A DNA stretch of 64,000 nucleotides, taken from assembly GCF_030376615.1 (NCBI RefSeq), contig NZ_JARRAB010000006.1:163047-227046 (forward strand), in the 5' to 3' direction. Positions 54,254-62,816 of the stretch are shown in pieces. The stretch is from Pseudomonas sp. sp1636. Lineage in GTDB: Bacteria > Pseudomonadota > Gammaproteobacteria > Pseudomonadales > Pseudomonadaceae. The position numbers and the translations under genes are program-made. The notes under the pieces are model-generated. The model was not told where the DNA came from. It searched no databases and saw only the letters and a list, made by a program, of their open reading frames with translations. Numbering within the stretch: position 1 is the first letter of the stretch; every line of letters starts with the position of its first letter.

Positions 54254-56304
54254 GTGCGCACGATTTCCTGGTAGAACTGGGCACCGAAGAGCTGCCGCCG
54301 AAATCCCTGAACAGCCTGGGCGAGGCCTTTCTCGCCGGTATCGAAAAAGGCCTGAAGGCCGCCGGCCTGAGCTATGGCCAGGTGCGCTACTACGCCGCGC
54401 CGCGGCGCCTCGCGGTGTTGATCGAGCAACTGCAGGAGCAACAAGCCGATCGCACCCAGAACCTCGACGGGCCGCCGCTGCAAGCGGCGTTCGACGCCGA
54501 GGGCAAACCGACCCAGGCGGCCCTGGGCTTCGCCAAGAAATGTGGCGTCGAGCTGGCCGAGATCGACCGCAGCGGGCCGAAGCTGAGATTCAGCCAGCGC
54601 ATTCCCGGCCAGGCCGCCGCCGGCCTGTTGCCGTGCATCGTCGAAACCTCGCTGAACGAGCTGCCGATTCCCAAGCGCATGCGCTGGGGCGCACGCAAGA
54701 CCGAGTTCGTCCGCCCGAGCCAGTGGCTGGTGATGTTGTTCGGCGATGCGGTGATCGATTGCGAAATCCTCGCCCAGAGGTCCGGCCGGGTCTCGCGCGG
54801 CCACCGCTTCCACGCCAACCAGGAAGTGCGCATCTCGACGCCGGCCAACTACGCCGAAGACCTGCGCAGCGCCTATGTGATCGCCGACTTCGCCGAGCGC
54901 CGCGCGCAGATCGCCGCGCGCATCGAGCAACTGGCCGTCGAACAGCAGGGCCGCGCGATAGTGCCGCCGGCGCTGCTGGATGAAGTCAGCGCCCTGGTCG
55001 AATGGCCGGTGCCGCTGGTTTGCTCCTTCGAGGAGCGCTTCCTCGAGGTGCCCCAGGAAGCGCTGATCATCACCATGCAGGACAACCAGAAGTACTTCTG
55101 CCTGCTCGATGCCGACGGCAAGTTGCTGCCGCGCTTCATCACCGTGGCCAACATCGAAAGCAAGGATCCGCAGCAGATCATTTCCGGCAACGAGAAGGTG
55201 GTGCGCCCACGCCTGACCGACGCCGAGTTCTTCTTCAAGCAGGATCAGAAGCACAAGCTCGAGACCTTCAACCAGCGCCTGGCCAACGTGGTGTTCCAGG
55301 CCCAGCTCGGCTCGGTCTATGACAAGGCTAAGCGGGTTTCCGCCCTGGCCGGCTTCATTGCCCAGCGCATCGGCGGCGACGCTACTCGCGCCGCGCGCGC
55401 CGGCCTGCTGTGCAAGTGCGACCTGGCCAGCGAGATGGTCGGCGAGTTCCCGGAGATGCAGGGCATCGCCGGCTATTACTACGCCAAGCACGACGGCGAA
55501 GCGCAAGACGTCGCCCTGGCGCTGAACGAGCAATACATGCCGCGCGGTGCCGGCGCCGAATTGCCGAGCACCCTGACCGGCGCCGCGGTGGCCCTGGCCG
55601 ACAAGCTGGATACCCTGGTCGGCATCTTCGGTATCGGCATGCTGCCCACCGGCAGCAAGGATCCCTATGCCCTGCGCCGGGCCGCCCTGGGCGTGCTGCG
55701 CATCCTGATCGAGAAACACCTGGAGCTGGATCTGGCGGCGACCATCGCCTTCGCCATCGAACAGTTCGAGGGCAAGGTCAAAGCCGGCGATCTGGCCTCC
55801 CAGGTGCAGGACTTCATCTTCGACCGCCTGCGCGCGCGCTATGAAGACGAAGGCGTCGATGTCGCCGTCTATCAGGCGGTGCGGGCGGTCAATCCGGTCT
55901 CGCCGCTGGACTTCGACCAGCGCGTGCAGGCCGTACAGGTCTTCCGCAGCCTGCCTGAAGCTGCGGCCCTGGCCGCCGCCAACAAGCGCGTGTCGAATCT
56001 GCTGGGCAAGGCCGAGGGTCAGGTCGCCGCGAGCATCGAGGCGCACCTGTTCGATACGCCGAGCGAGTTCACCCTCAACGCCGCCATCCAGCAGGCCGAG
56101 CAGGCGGTGCAACCTCTGGCGCAGGCGCGTCAGTACAGCGCCGCCCTGGCGCAACTGGCCGGCTTGCGCGCACCGGTGGACGCCTTCTTCGAGGCGGTGC
56201 TGGTCAACGCCGAAGACCCTGCAGTACGGGCCAACCGCTATGCGTTGCTGGCCAAACTGCGCGGCCTGTTCCTCGGCGTCGCCGATATCTCGGTGCTGGG
56301 CTGA
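54250..56304 (+). CDS. glyS: Glycyl-tRNA synthetase beta subunit
   Basis: 684 residues, full length. N-terminal [15 protein letters not shown], middle [20 protein letters not shown], an HD-like region and a C-terminal DALR-type anticodon-binding region. Partner of GlyQ, translated from an overlapping start. Confidence 0.97.
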   Translation: MSAHDFLVELGTEELPPKSLNSLGEAFLAGIEKGLKAAGLSYGQVRYYAAPRRLAVLIEQLQEQQADRTQNLDGPPLQAAFDAEGKPTQAALGFAKKCGVELAEIDRSGPKLRFSQRIPGQAAAGLLPCIVETSLNELPIPKRMRWGARKTEFVRPSQWLVMLFGDAVIDCEILAQRSGRVSRGHRFHANQEVRISTPANYAEDLRSAYVIADFAERRAQIAARIEQLAVEQQGRAIVPPALLDEVSALVEWPVPLVCSFEERFLEVPQEALIITMQDNQKYFCLLDADGKLLPRFITVANIESKDPQQIISGNEKVVRPRLTDAEFFFKQDQKHKLETFNQRLANVVFQAQLGSVYDKAKRVSALAGFIAQRIGGDATRAARAGLLCKCDLASEMVGEFPEMQGIAGYYYAKHDGEAQDVALALNEQYMPRGAGAELPSTLTGAAVALADKLDTLVGIFGIGMLPTGSKDPYALRRAALGVLRILIEKHLELDLAATIAFAIEQFEGKVKAGDLASQVQDFIFDRLRARYEDEGVDVAVYQAVRAVNPVSPLDFDQRVQAVQVFRSLPEAAALAAANKRVSNLLGKAEGQVAASIEAHLFDTPSEFTLNAAIQQAEQAVQPLAQARQYSAALAQLAGLRAPVDAFFEAVLVNAEDPAVRANRYALLAKLRGLFLGVADISVLG

Positions 56305-56399
56305 GGCTTGCCTGATCGTAAAATGGGTTGAGCCTAGCGACACCCATCATCACCTTCGCCGGGTGGCGGCCACCACCGCCACCCGGCCACGGACGTCCC

Positions 56400-56930
56400 A
56401 TGAAACTGCTGATTCTCGACCGCGACGGCGTGATCAATTACGACTCCGACGCCTATATCAAGACCCTCGACGAGTGGATTCCGCTGCCCGGTGCCATCGA
56501 AGCCATCGCGCGCTTGTCCAAGGCCGGCTGGACGGTCGCGGTGGCCACCAACCAGTCCGGCCTGGCGCGCGGTTATTACGATCGGGCCGCGCTCGAGGCG
56601 ATGCACGCGCGCTTGCGCCAACTGGTGGCCGAGCAGGGCGGCGAACTGGGCCTGATCGTGCATTGTCCGCATGGCCCGGACGACGGCTGCGACTGCCGCA
56701 AGCCAAAGCCCGGTATGCTCCGGCAGATAGCCGCGCATTACGGCGTCAGCCTGGCCGGGGTATGGTTCGTCGGTGACAGCCGCGGTGACCTGAACGCCGC
56801 GCTGGCCGTCGATTGTCAGCCGGTATTGGTCAAGACCGGCAAAGGCCTGCGGACCCTGGCTCAGGCATTGCCGGCAGGCACCCTGGTGTTCGATGATCTG
56901 GCGGCGCTCGCCAGCCAACTTATCCACTGA
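56400..56930 (+). CDS. gmhB: D-glycero-beta-D-manno-heptose-1,7-bisphosphate 7-phosphatase
   Basis: 176 residues, HAD family with zinc site. LDRDGVINYDSD (catalytic DxD), TNQSG, and zinc ligands in CPHGPDDGCDCRKPKPG. Step in ADP-heptose synthesis for LPS core. The start MKLLILDRDG matches the family. Immediately upstream of the acyltransferase gene. Confidence 0.95.
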   Translation: MKLLILDRDGVINYDSDAYIKTLDEWIPLPGAIEAIARLSKAGWTVAVATNQSGLARGYYDRAALEAMHARLRQLVAEQGGELGLIVHCPHGPDDGCDCRKPKPGMLRQIAAHYGVSLAGVWFVGDSRGDLNAALAVDCQPVLVKTGKGLRTLAQALPAGTLVFDDLAALASQLIH

Positions 56931-56956
56931 AATACAGCAGGACGGTAAACGCTCCC

Positions 56957-57730
56957 ATGTCGACAATGCAGACCATCAGAACCTTCCTCTTCTACCTGTT
57001 GCTGTCTGTCAGCGCCTGTTTCTGGTGCATCCTCAGCGTGTTCGTCGCGCCCTTCCTGCCGTTTCGGGCGCGCTACCGTTTCGTCAACCAGACCTGGTGC
57101 CGTTGCGCCGTGTGGCTGGCCAAGGTGGTGCTGGGCATCCGCTACGAGGTCAAAGGCCTGGAAAACATTCCGCGGCGCCCCTGCGTGATCCTCGCCAAGC
57201 ACCAGAGCACCTGGGAAACCTTCTTCCTCTCGGCGCTGTTCGAGCCGCTGAGCCAGGTGATCAAACGCGAACTGCTCTATGTGCCGTTCTTCGGCTGGGC
57301 CATGGCCATGCTCAAACCCATCGCCATCGACCGCAGCAACCCGAAAGCCGCCCTCAAGCAACTGGCCAAGCAAGGTCACGAGCGCCTGAGGCAGGGCGCC
57401 TGGGTGCTGATCTTCCCGGAAGGCACGCGGATTGCCAGCGGCCAGATCGGCAAGTTCTCCCGTGGCGGCGCCTCCCTGGCGGTCAACGCCGACCTGCCGG
57501 TGCTGCCCATTGCGCACAATGCCGGCGAGTTCTGGCCCAAGCAGGGCTGGAGCAAGACTCCCGGCACCGTTCAGGTGGTGATAGGCCCGGTCATGCACGC
57601 CGAAGGCACGGGGCCACGGGCGATTGCCGAGTTGAATGAGCGCGCCTTCGCCTGGATCAGCCAGGCACAACGCGACATCGGTGCGCTGGCCGCCGAGGAT
57701 ACCGCCTGCGACGTCCACGAAAGCGTCTAG
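56957..57730 (+). CDS. 1-acyl-sn-glycerol-3-phosphate acyltransferase (PlsC family)
   Basis: 257 residues. N-terminal membrane helix (about 8-32), acyltransferase motif I KHQSTWET (H-x4-E), motif III FPEGTR. Acylates lysophosphatidate in the inner membrane. In P. aeruginosa the ortholog lies between gmhB and gyrB; here gmhB precedes it but gyrB does not follow. Ends in a strong terminator. Confidence 0.92.
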   Translation: MSTMQTIRTFLFYLLLSVSACFWCILSVFVAPFLPFRARYRFVNQTWCRCAVWLAKVVLGIRYEVKGLENIPRRPCVILAKHQSTWETFFLSALFEPLSQVIKRELLYVPFFGWAMAMLKPIAIDRSNPKAALKQLAKQGHERLRQGAWVLIFPEGTRIASGQIGKFSRGGASLAVNADLPVLPIAHNAGEFWPKQGWSKTPGTVQVVIGPVMHAEGTGPRAIAELNERAFAWISQAQRDIGALAAEDTACDVHESV

Positions 57731-57733
57731 AAC

Positions 57734-57773
57734 ACGGCTGGATTTGGCAGCGTGCCGAGCCCAGCCGTTTTTT
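57734..57773 (+). terminator. Intrinsic terminator after the PlsC-family gene
   Basis: ACGGCTGG pairs with CCAGCCGT; a smaller GGCA/TGCC stem sits in the loop, and TTTTTT follows. Located 4 bp after the stop codon. It separates the housekeeping block from the lipid operon. Confidence 0.85.
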
Positions 57774-57998
57774 CATAAATTGTGGATAACCTGTGCGCGA
57801 AATATCGAGAAAGTCCATTTATTCGATATAACCAACTGATTATTAAACACTTTGTCTTGAGCATGGAACGCTCGGCGACTGGGTATAAGTTTTACCCGTT
57901 GAGCTAATCCGGCACTGGCGCACAGTCTTCGCCGCCAACGGGGCGGGCAAAGCGGCTAAGCTAGGCCACTCCAGCGCGCTGAAAGGGAATTCAGGCCG
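57774..57998. promoter_or_regulatory. AT-rich upstream region of the lipid operon, with one DnaA-box sequence
   Basis: 225 bp. TGTGGATAA at 57781-57789 is a perfect DnaA box (TTATCCACA on the other strand), followed by AT-rich sequence to about 57860. A TTGAGC (57857) and a TATAAG (57884) resemble promoter elements, but their 21-bp spacing is too long for a standard sigma-70 promoter. No ribosome-binding site better than GAAAGGGAA (about 57979-57987) precedes the first gene. Confidence 0.45.
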
Positions 57999-58613
57999 AT
58001 GCCGTCCATTTACCAACTCAAACCACACTTCCAGAACCTGCTGCGCCCCGGCGTAAAGCGCCTCTACGCCAGAGGCGTGAGCGCCAATCAGGTGACCCTG
58101 GCGGCGGCCGTGGTTTCCGTGTTGCTCGGCGTCATGCTGGCGCTCTTCCAGCAGCGCTGGCTGTTTGCCCTGATCCCCCTGTGGATGCTGCTGCGCATGG
58201 CGCTCAACGCGGTGGACGGCATGCTCGCCCGCGAGTTCGGCCAGCAATCGAAACTCGGCGCCTACCTCAACGAACTCTGCGACCTGATCGCCGACAGCGC
58301 CCTGTATCTGCCCTTCGCCCTGTTGCCCGGCGTCTCGCCTCTGCTGGTGGTATTGCTGGTGCTGCTGGCCCTGATCAGCGAATACGCCGGCGTACTCGGC
58401 CCCATGGTCGGAGCGTCACGGCGTTACGACGGGCCCATGGGCAAGAGCGACCGCGCCTTCTGCTTCGGCGTAGTCGCTGCCGGGGTGGTCAGCGGCCTGC
58501 TGCCCGCCAGCTGGAGCAACGGCCTGTTCGCGCTGATGGCCGTCCTGCTGCTCTACACCCTGTATAACCGCGTGCGCCAAGGCCTGGCCGAAGCGGCAAC
58601 CTCTGTTGCGTAA
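57999..58613 (+). CDS. CDP-alcohol phosphatidyltransferase family protein (YnbA-like), with altered metal motif
   Basis: 204 residues, about six membrane helices. The family motif D-x2-DG-x2-AR-x8-G-x3-D-x3-D is present with exact spacing, but reads N70-D73-G74-A77-R78-G87-N91-D95: the first and third Asp are Asn. The Asp residues normally bind two divalent metals, and the last is the catalytic base. Either activity is retained with altered chemistry or the protein has another role. It begins the six-gene operon; only 13 bp separate its stop from the next start. Confidence 0.88.
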   Translation: MPSIYQLKPHFQNLLRPGVKRLYARGVSANQVTLAAAVVSVLLGVMLALFQQRWLFALIPLWMLLRMALNAVDGMLAREFGQQSKLGAYLNELCDLIADSALYLPFALLPGVSPLLVVLLVLLALISEYAGVLGPMVGASRRYDGPMGKSDRAFCFGVVAAGVVSGLLPASWSNGLFALMAVLLLYTLYNRVRQGLAEAATSVA

Positions 58614-58626
58614 TAAGGACATTTCG

Positions 58627-60381
58627 ATGCGCGAAGCCCTTGAACTCAGCTTTACCACCCATGACGGCGTGGAACTGCGCTACCGCCACTGGCCCGCCGC
58701 CACCGACAGCACCGCAGCACGACGCGCCATCGTGATGTTCCACCGCGGTCACGAGCATGGCGGGCGCATGGCTCATCTGGTCGATGAGCTGGATCTGGCC
58801 GATTTCGACTTCTTCGCCTGGGATGCCCGCGGTCATGGCCAATCGCCGGGCGCGCGCGGCGACAGCCCGAGTTTCGCCACCAGCGTGCGCGACGTGCAGA
58901 CCTTCATCGAACACATCGTCGCCAGCCACGGGCTGCTCGAGCAAGACCTCGCCGTGCTCGCGCAGAGCGTCGGCGCCGTGCTGGTTGCCACCTGGGCCCA
59001 TGACTACGCACCGCAGATCCGCGCCCTGGTACTGGCCTCACCGGCGTTCAAGGTCAAGCTCTACGTGCCCTTTGCCCGAACCGGGCTGAAACTGCTGCGC
59101 GCCTGGCGCGGCAATTTCTTCGTCAACAGCTATGTGAAAGCCAAGTACCTCAGCCACGACCCCGAGCGCATCGCCTCGTTCGACGGCGACCCGCTGATTG
59201 CCCGGCCGATCTCGGTGAATATGCTGCTCGGCCTGTACGCCGCCGCCGAGCGCGTGGTGGCCGACGCCCAGGCGATCCAGATTCCCACCCAAGTGCTGAT
59301 CTCCGGCGCCGATTTCGTGGTACAGCGCCAGCCGCAGCAGCAGTTCTTCGAGCGCCTCGGCAGTTTGCGCAAGGAAATCCACATCCTGCCCGGCTTCTTT
59401 CACGACACCCTCGGCGAACGCGAGCGTAGCCATGCCCTGAGCCGGGCCCGGCGCTTTCTTCTGCACTGTTTCGCCGAACCGGTTCTGCGTCCCTCGTTGC
59501 TGGATGCCGATCGCCTGGGCGCGACCTGCGCCGAGGCCGAGAGCCTGGCCGCGCCGCTGCCGCCTAATTCGCTGCGCGACCTCTACTGGCGCGCCACCCG
59601 TGCCGGCCTCAAATTCGGCAGCCGCCTGGCCGATGGGCTCAAGCTGGGCTTCAGCACGGGCTTCGACTCCGGCAGTACCCTCGATTACGTCTACCGCAAT
59701 CGACCCGGCGGCAAGTCGGCTATCGGCAGGTTGATCGACCGGAACTACCTGAACTCGATCGGCTGGCGCGGCATCCGCCAGCGCAAACTGCATGCCGAAG
59801 AACTGCTGCGCCTGGCCATGGGCAAACTGCGCACCCAAGGCCGCGCCGTGCGTATTGTCGATATCGCCGCCGGCCATGGCCGCTACATCCTCGACGCCCT
59901 GGAAGGCATGGAACAGCAACCGGACTCGATCCTGCTGCGCGATTACAGCGATATCAACGTGCGTGACGGTGCCGCGCTGATCGAGCAGAAAGGCCTGGGC
60001 GGGATTGCCCGCTTCGTCCAAGGCGACGCCTTCGACCGCGACGACCTGGCCGCACTCGAGCCCAAGCCGACCCTGGCGGTGGTCTCCGGCCTGTATGAAC
60101 TGTTCGCCAGCAACCAACTGGTCGGCGACTCCCTGGCCGGGCTGGCGGCCGCCGTGGAAGAGGGCGGCTATCTGCTGTACACCGGACAACCCTGGCACCC
60201 GCAGTTGGCGTTGATCGCCCGCGCCCTGACCAGCCACCGCGGCGGCGAAGCCTGGGTGATGCGCCGGCGCAGCCAGGCAGAGATGGATCAACTGGTCGAA
60301 GCTGCGGGTTTTCGCAAATTGACCCAACGCATCGATGAATGGGGCATTTTCAGCGTCTCCCTGGCGCAACGGGTGTCCTGA
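58627..60381 (+). CDS. Fusion of alpha/beta-hydrolase and SAM methyltransferase (YnbC-like)
   Basis: 584 residues. N-terminal serine hydrolase of the monoacylglycerol-lipase type (about 1-290): FFAWDARGHGQSPG and nucleophile S114 in AQSVGA (Gln-Ser rather than Gly-x-Ser). C-terminal class I methyltransferase (about 330-584) with SAM motif IVDIAAGHGRYILDAL near 410-425. The pairing suggests one chain deacylates or acts on a lipid and another step methylates a product. AAGGAC upstream of ATG; TGATG overlap with the next gene. Confidence 0.88.
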   Translation: MREALELSFTTHDGVELRYRHWPAATDSTAARRAIVMFHRGHEHGGRMAHLVDELDLADFDFFAWDARGHGQSPGARGDSPSFATSVRDVQTFIEHIVASHGLLEQDLAVLAQSVGAVLVATWAHDYAPQIRALVLASPAFKVKLYVPFARTGLKLLRAWRGNFFVNSYVKAKYLSHDPERIASFDGDPLIARPISVNMLLGLYAAAERVVADAQAIQIPTQVLISGADFVVQRQPQQQFFERLGSLRKEIHILPGFFHDTLGERERSHALSRARRFLLHCFAEPVLRPSLLDADRLGATCAEAESLAAPLPPNSLRDLYWRATRAGLKFGSRLADGLKLGFSTGFDSGSTLDYVYRNRPGGKSAIGRLIDRNYLNSIGWRGIRQRKLHAEELLRLAMGKLRTQGRAVRIVDIAAGHGRYILDALEGMEQQPDSILLRDYSDINVRDGAALIEQKGLGGIARFVQGDAFDRDDLAALEPKPTLAVVSGLYELFASNQLVGDSLAGLAAAVEEGGYLLYTGQPWHPQLALIARALTSHRGGEAWVMRRRSQAEMDQLVEAAGFRKLTQRIDEWGIFSVSLAQRVS

Positions 60382-61739
60382 TGGCAGGCGTTGCGCTTGG
60401 TCGCGAAGCGGGGCTGTGGCAGCGCGGCCTGTTATGGCTGCTGCTATTGGCCCCGCTGTTCTTCGCCAGTTACGGCTTGGCCAACTGGCTAAGCGCGCAG
60501 CGGGCGGATGTCGGTAGCCTGGTGTTCGCCTGGGAACGCCAAATACCGCTATGGCCGTGGACTATCGTGCCTTATTGGTCGATTGATCTGCTATATGGTT
60601 TGTCCTTTCTGCTGCCGGCTACACGGCGGGAAATGGATCGCCATGGCCTGCGCCTGCTGAGCGTACAGCTGCTGTGCATCACGGCTTTCCTGCTCTGGCC
60701 GCTGCGCTTCACCTTCGAGCGCCCCGAGCTGGATGGCCTGTTCGGCGGTCTGTTCGATGTGCTGATGGGCTTCGACAAACCGTTCAACCAGGCGCCGTCC
60801 CTGCATATCGCCCTGCTGGTGGTGCTCTGGGTGTGCTTCGCCCGCTACGCCAGCGGGCTCTGGCGAGTGCTGTTGCATGCCTGGTTTTTCCTCATCGGCC
60901 TGTCGGTGCTGACCACCTGGCAACATCATTTCATTGATGTCCCCTCCGGGGTGCTGGTCGGCTGGTTATGCGTCTGGCTGTGGCCCATCGATGGCCCTGA
61001 ACCGCTGCAGCGCTGGCAATTGGCACGCGCCCCCAAACGCTGGCGGCTGGCTTTGTGCTATGGCGTTGCCGCTGCCCTGGCTACGGCGCTGGCGGTCAAT
61101 CTCGCGGGCGCCTGGCTATGGTTGTTATGGCCGAGCGTCTCCTTGCTGCTGGTCGCGCTGAACTATGCCCTGTTCGGTGCCGAAGGCTTCCAGAAGGATG
61201 CCGAAGGCCGCCTGAGCAGCGCCGCCTGCTGGTTGTTCGCACCTTATCTGGCCGCCGCCTGGCTCAACTCGCGGCTGTGGACCGGCCGCCATGCGCACGC
61301 CAATGAAGTGGCCGAGGGCGTCTGGCTCGGACGCATTCCCACCGCCGGGCAGGCTGACCAGTTCAACGCCCTGCTCGATCTCTGCGCCGAACTGCCGGCA
61401 ACCGTTCGAGCCAAGGTTTATCGCGCGCTACCGGTGCTCGACCTGACTGCGCCCAGTGCGCAAACCTGCCTTGCCGCCGCGCAAGCCATCGAAACCCTGC
61501 GCCAGCACGGCCCATTGCTGGTCTATTGCGCCCTCGGCTATTCGCGCAGCGCTACTGCAGTGGCGGCCTGGCTGCTGCATAGCGGACGCTGCCAGGATGT
61601 GCCCGGGGCAATCGAACGCTTGCGTCTGGCGCGTCCACAGTTAGTCCTGGGCGAGCCCCACCAGCAAGCACTCGACGACATGCTGCTGCTAAGCCGCCAA
61701 CAGTCGCAGGATCAACTGGCGGTAACCCATGGCTACTGA
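60381..61739 (+). CDS. PAP2 membrane phosphatase fused to a dual-specificity phosphatase domain (YnbD-like)
   Basis: 452 residues. Residues about 15-290 form a membrane PAP2-type domain with motifs QAPSLH (P139-H142) and WQHHFIDVPSG (H182-H183). Residues about 305-450 form a protein-tyrosine/dual-specificity phosphatase fold with CX5R at C383-R389 (YCALGYSRS) and a likely general acid D354. Its closest functional analogy is PTPMT1, a DSP that dephosphorylates phosphatidylglycerophosphate, so a lipid-phosphate substrate is plausible. Start overlaps the preceding stop by one base. Confidence 0.85.
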   Translation: MAGVALGREAGLWQRGLLWLLLLAPLFFASYGLANWLSAQRADVGSLVFAWERQIPLWPWTIVPYWSIDLLYGLSFLLPATRREMDRHGLRLLSVQLLCITAFLLWPLRFTFERPELDGLFGGLFDVLMGFDKPFNQAPSLHIALLVVLWVCFARYASGLWRVLLHAWFFLIGLSVLTTWQHHFIDVPSGVLVGWLCVWLWPIDGPEPLQRWQLARAPKRWRLALCYGVAAALATALAVNLAGAWLWLLWPSVSLLLVALNYALFGAEGFQKDAEGRLSSAACWLFAPYLAAAWLNSRLWTGRHAHANEVAEGVWLGRIPTAGQADQFNALLDLCAELPATVRAKVYRALPVLDLTAPSAQTCLAAAQAIETLRQHGPLLVYCALGYSRSATAVAAWLLHSGRCQDVPGAIERLRLARPQLVLGEPHQQALDDMLLLSRQQSQDQLAVTHGY

Positions 61740-62184
61740 AATGCAGCTTCAGCTGATGGCCAGCCTCCTGCGCCGGGGGCGAACGCTGGATTGGCTGTCC
61801 GCTGGGCTGACCCTGCTCGCCTTGCTGATCGGCCTGGCCCCGCTGCTGAACACAGCAGCACATCCGTTAAGCGCCTTGCTCTGCGCCTTGCTGGTCATCC
61901 TCGGTCTGATCGAGAAGTACTGGGCCGTGCGTGTCGCCCTGGATGCCGAGCTGTTTCAGCATCTGGGCGACTCCGTTGCGCAACTGCACGGCCGCACCCT
62001 CGATCTCGATCGGGCCCTCGGCCAGCTTGGTCTGCAACCGGCAAACCAGGCTGCACGCGCCTGGGATCAACGCTGCCGCGGCGCGCTGCGACTCTTGCGC
62101 ATGCAAGCTGTCTGGCTGCTGGCTCAACTGCTGTTGGCTGTGCTGATCATGCTCAGCCTGCCCTGGCTTTCCATCACCGGATAA
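61729..62184 (+). CDS. Small membrane protein of the lipid operon
   Basis: 151 residues. Two membrane helices near the N-terminus (about 22-60), a soluble helical middle segment, and a C-terminal helix (about 125-148). Overlaps the preceding gene by 11 bp; an alternative start at ATG 61741 would avoid this. I recognise no family motif. Its position suggests a scaffold or accessory subunit for the lipid enzymes. Confidence 0.75.
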   Translation: MATEMQLQLMASLLRRGRTLDWLSAGLTLLALLIGLAPLLNTAAHPLSALLCALLVILGLIEKYWAVRVALDAELFQHLGDSVAQLHGRTLDLDRALGQLGLQPANQAARAWDQRCRGALRLLRMQAVWLLAQLLLAVLIMLSLPWLSITG

Positions 62185-62194
62185 GGAACCGTCC

Positions 62195-62815
62195 ATGCTC
62201 GCTTCCCTGACCGCTTTTGCCATTACCTCAACGGCACGCCTGCTCACCGGTGCCCGCGCCCTCTGGCTCGGCTGCACGGCGCAGCCGGTGCAACGGCTGT
62301 ACTACGCCAATCACAGCAGCCATGGCGATTTCGTCCTGCTCTGGGCTTCGCTACCCGAGGAGCTACGGCGCACGACCCGCCCGGTAGCCGGTGCCGACTA
62401 CTGGCGGCGCGACAAGCTGCGGCGCTATCTGATCGACAAGGTGTTCAACGGTGTCTTGATCGACCGCGAGCGCAGTTCGCCGGGGGGCAACCCCTTGCAG
62501 CCCATGCTCGATGCCCTGGATAACGGCGACTCGCTGATTCTGTTTCCCGAGGGCACGCGCAATCTGGAAGACGGCCTGCTGCCATTCAAAAGCGGCCTGT
62601 ACCACCTGGCCAAGGCGCGCCCCCAGGTCGAGCTGATTCCGGTCTGGATCGCCAACCTCAACCGGGTCATGCCCAAGGGCAGGGCGCTGCCGTTGCCACT
62701 GCTGTGCACCCTGAGTTTCGGTGCCCCGCTGCCGTGGCTCGAAAGCGAAAGCAAGCAGGCGTTCCTCGAACGCGCACGTAATGCCCTGTTGGCCATGGCG
62801 CCCGAGGAGGCTTGA
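62195..62815 (+). CDS. Lysophospholipid acyltransferase-like protein
   Basis: 206 residues. Acyltransferase motif I NHSSHGD (H40, D45) and motif III LFPEGTR (about 116-122), with no long N-terminal anchor. Shorter than typical PlsC. It could acylate a lyso-lipid made by the hydrolase partner. Stops 1 bp before the ATG of the next gene. Confidence 0.85.
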   Translation: MLASLTAFAITSTARLLTGARALWLGCTAQPVQRLYYANHSSHGDFVLLWASLPEELRRTTRPVAGADYWRRDKLRRYLIDKVFNGVLIDRERSSPGGNPLQPMLDALDNGDSLILFPEGTRNLEDGLLPFKSGLYHLAKARPQVELIPVWIANLNRVMPKGRALPLPLLCTLSFGAPLPWLESESKQAFLERARNALLAMAPEEA

Positions 62816-62816
62816 A

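Noticed and set aside
57781..57789. Chromosome replication origin
   Set aside because: Only one perfect DnaA box and no dnaA, rpmH or clustered boxes; a single site is not an origin.
57857..57889. Sigma-70 promoter TTGAGC/TATAAG for the lipid operon
   Set aside because: The 21-bp spacing is outside the normal 16-18 bp range, so I did not call it as a promoter.
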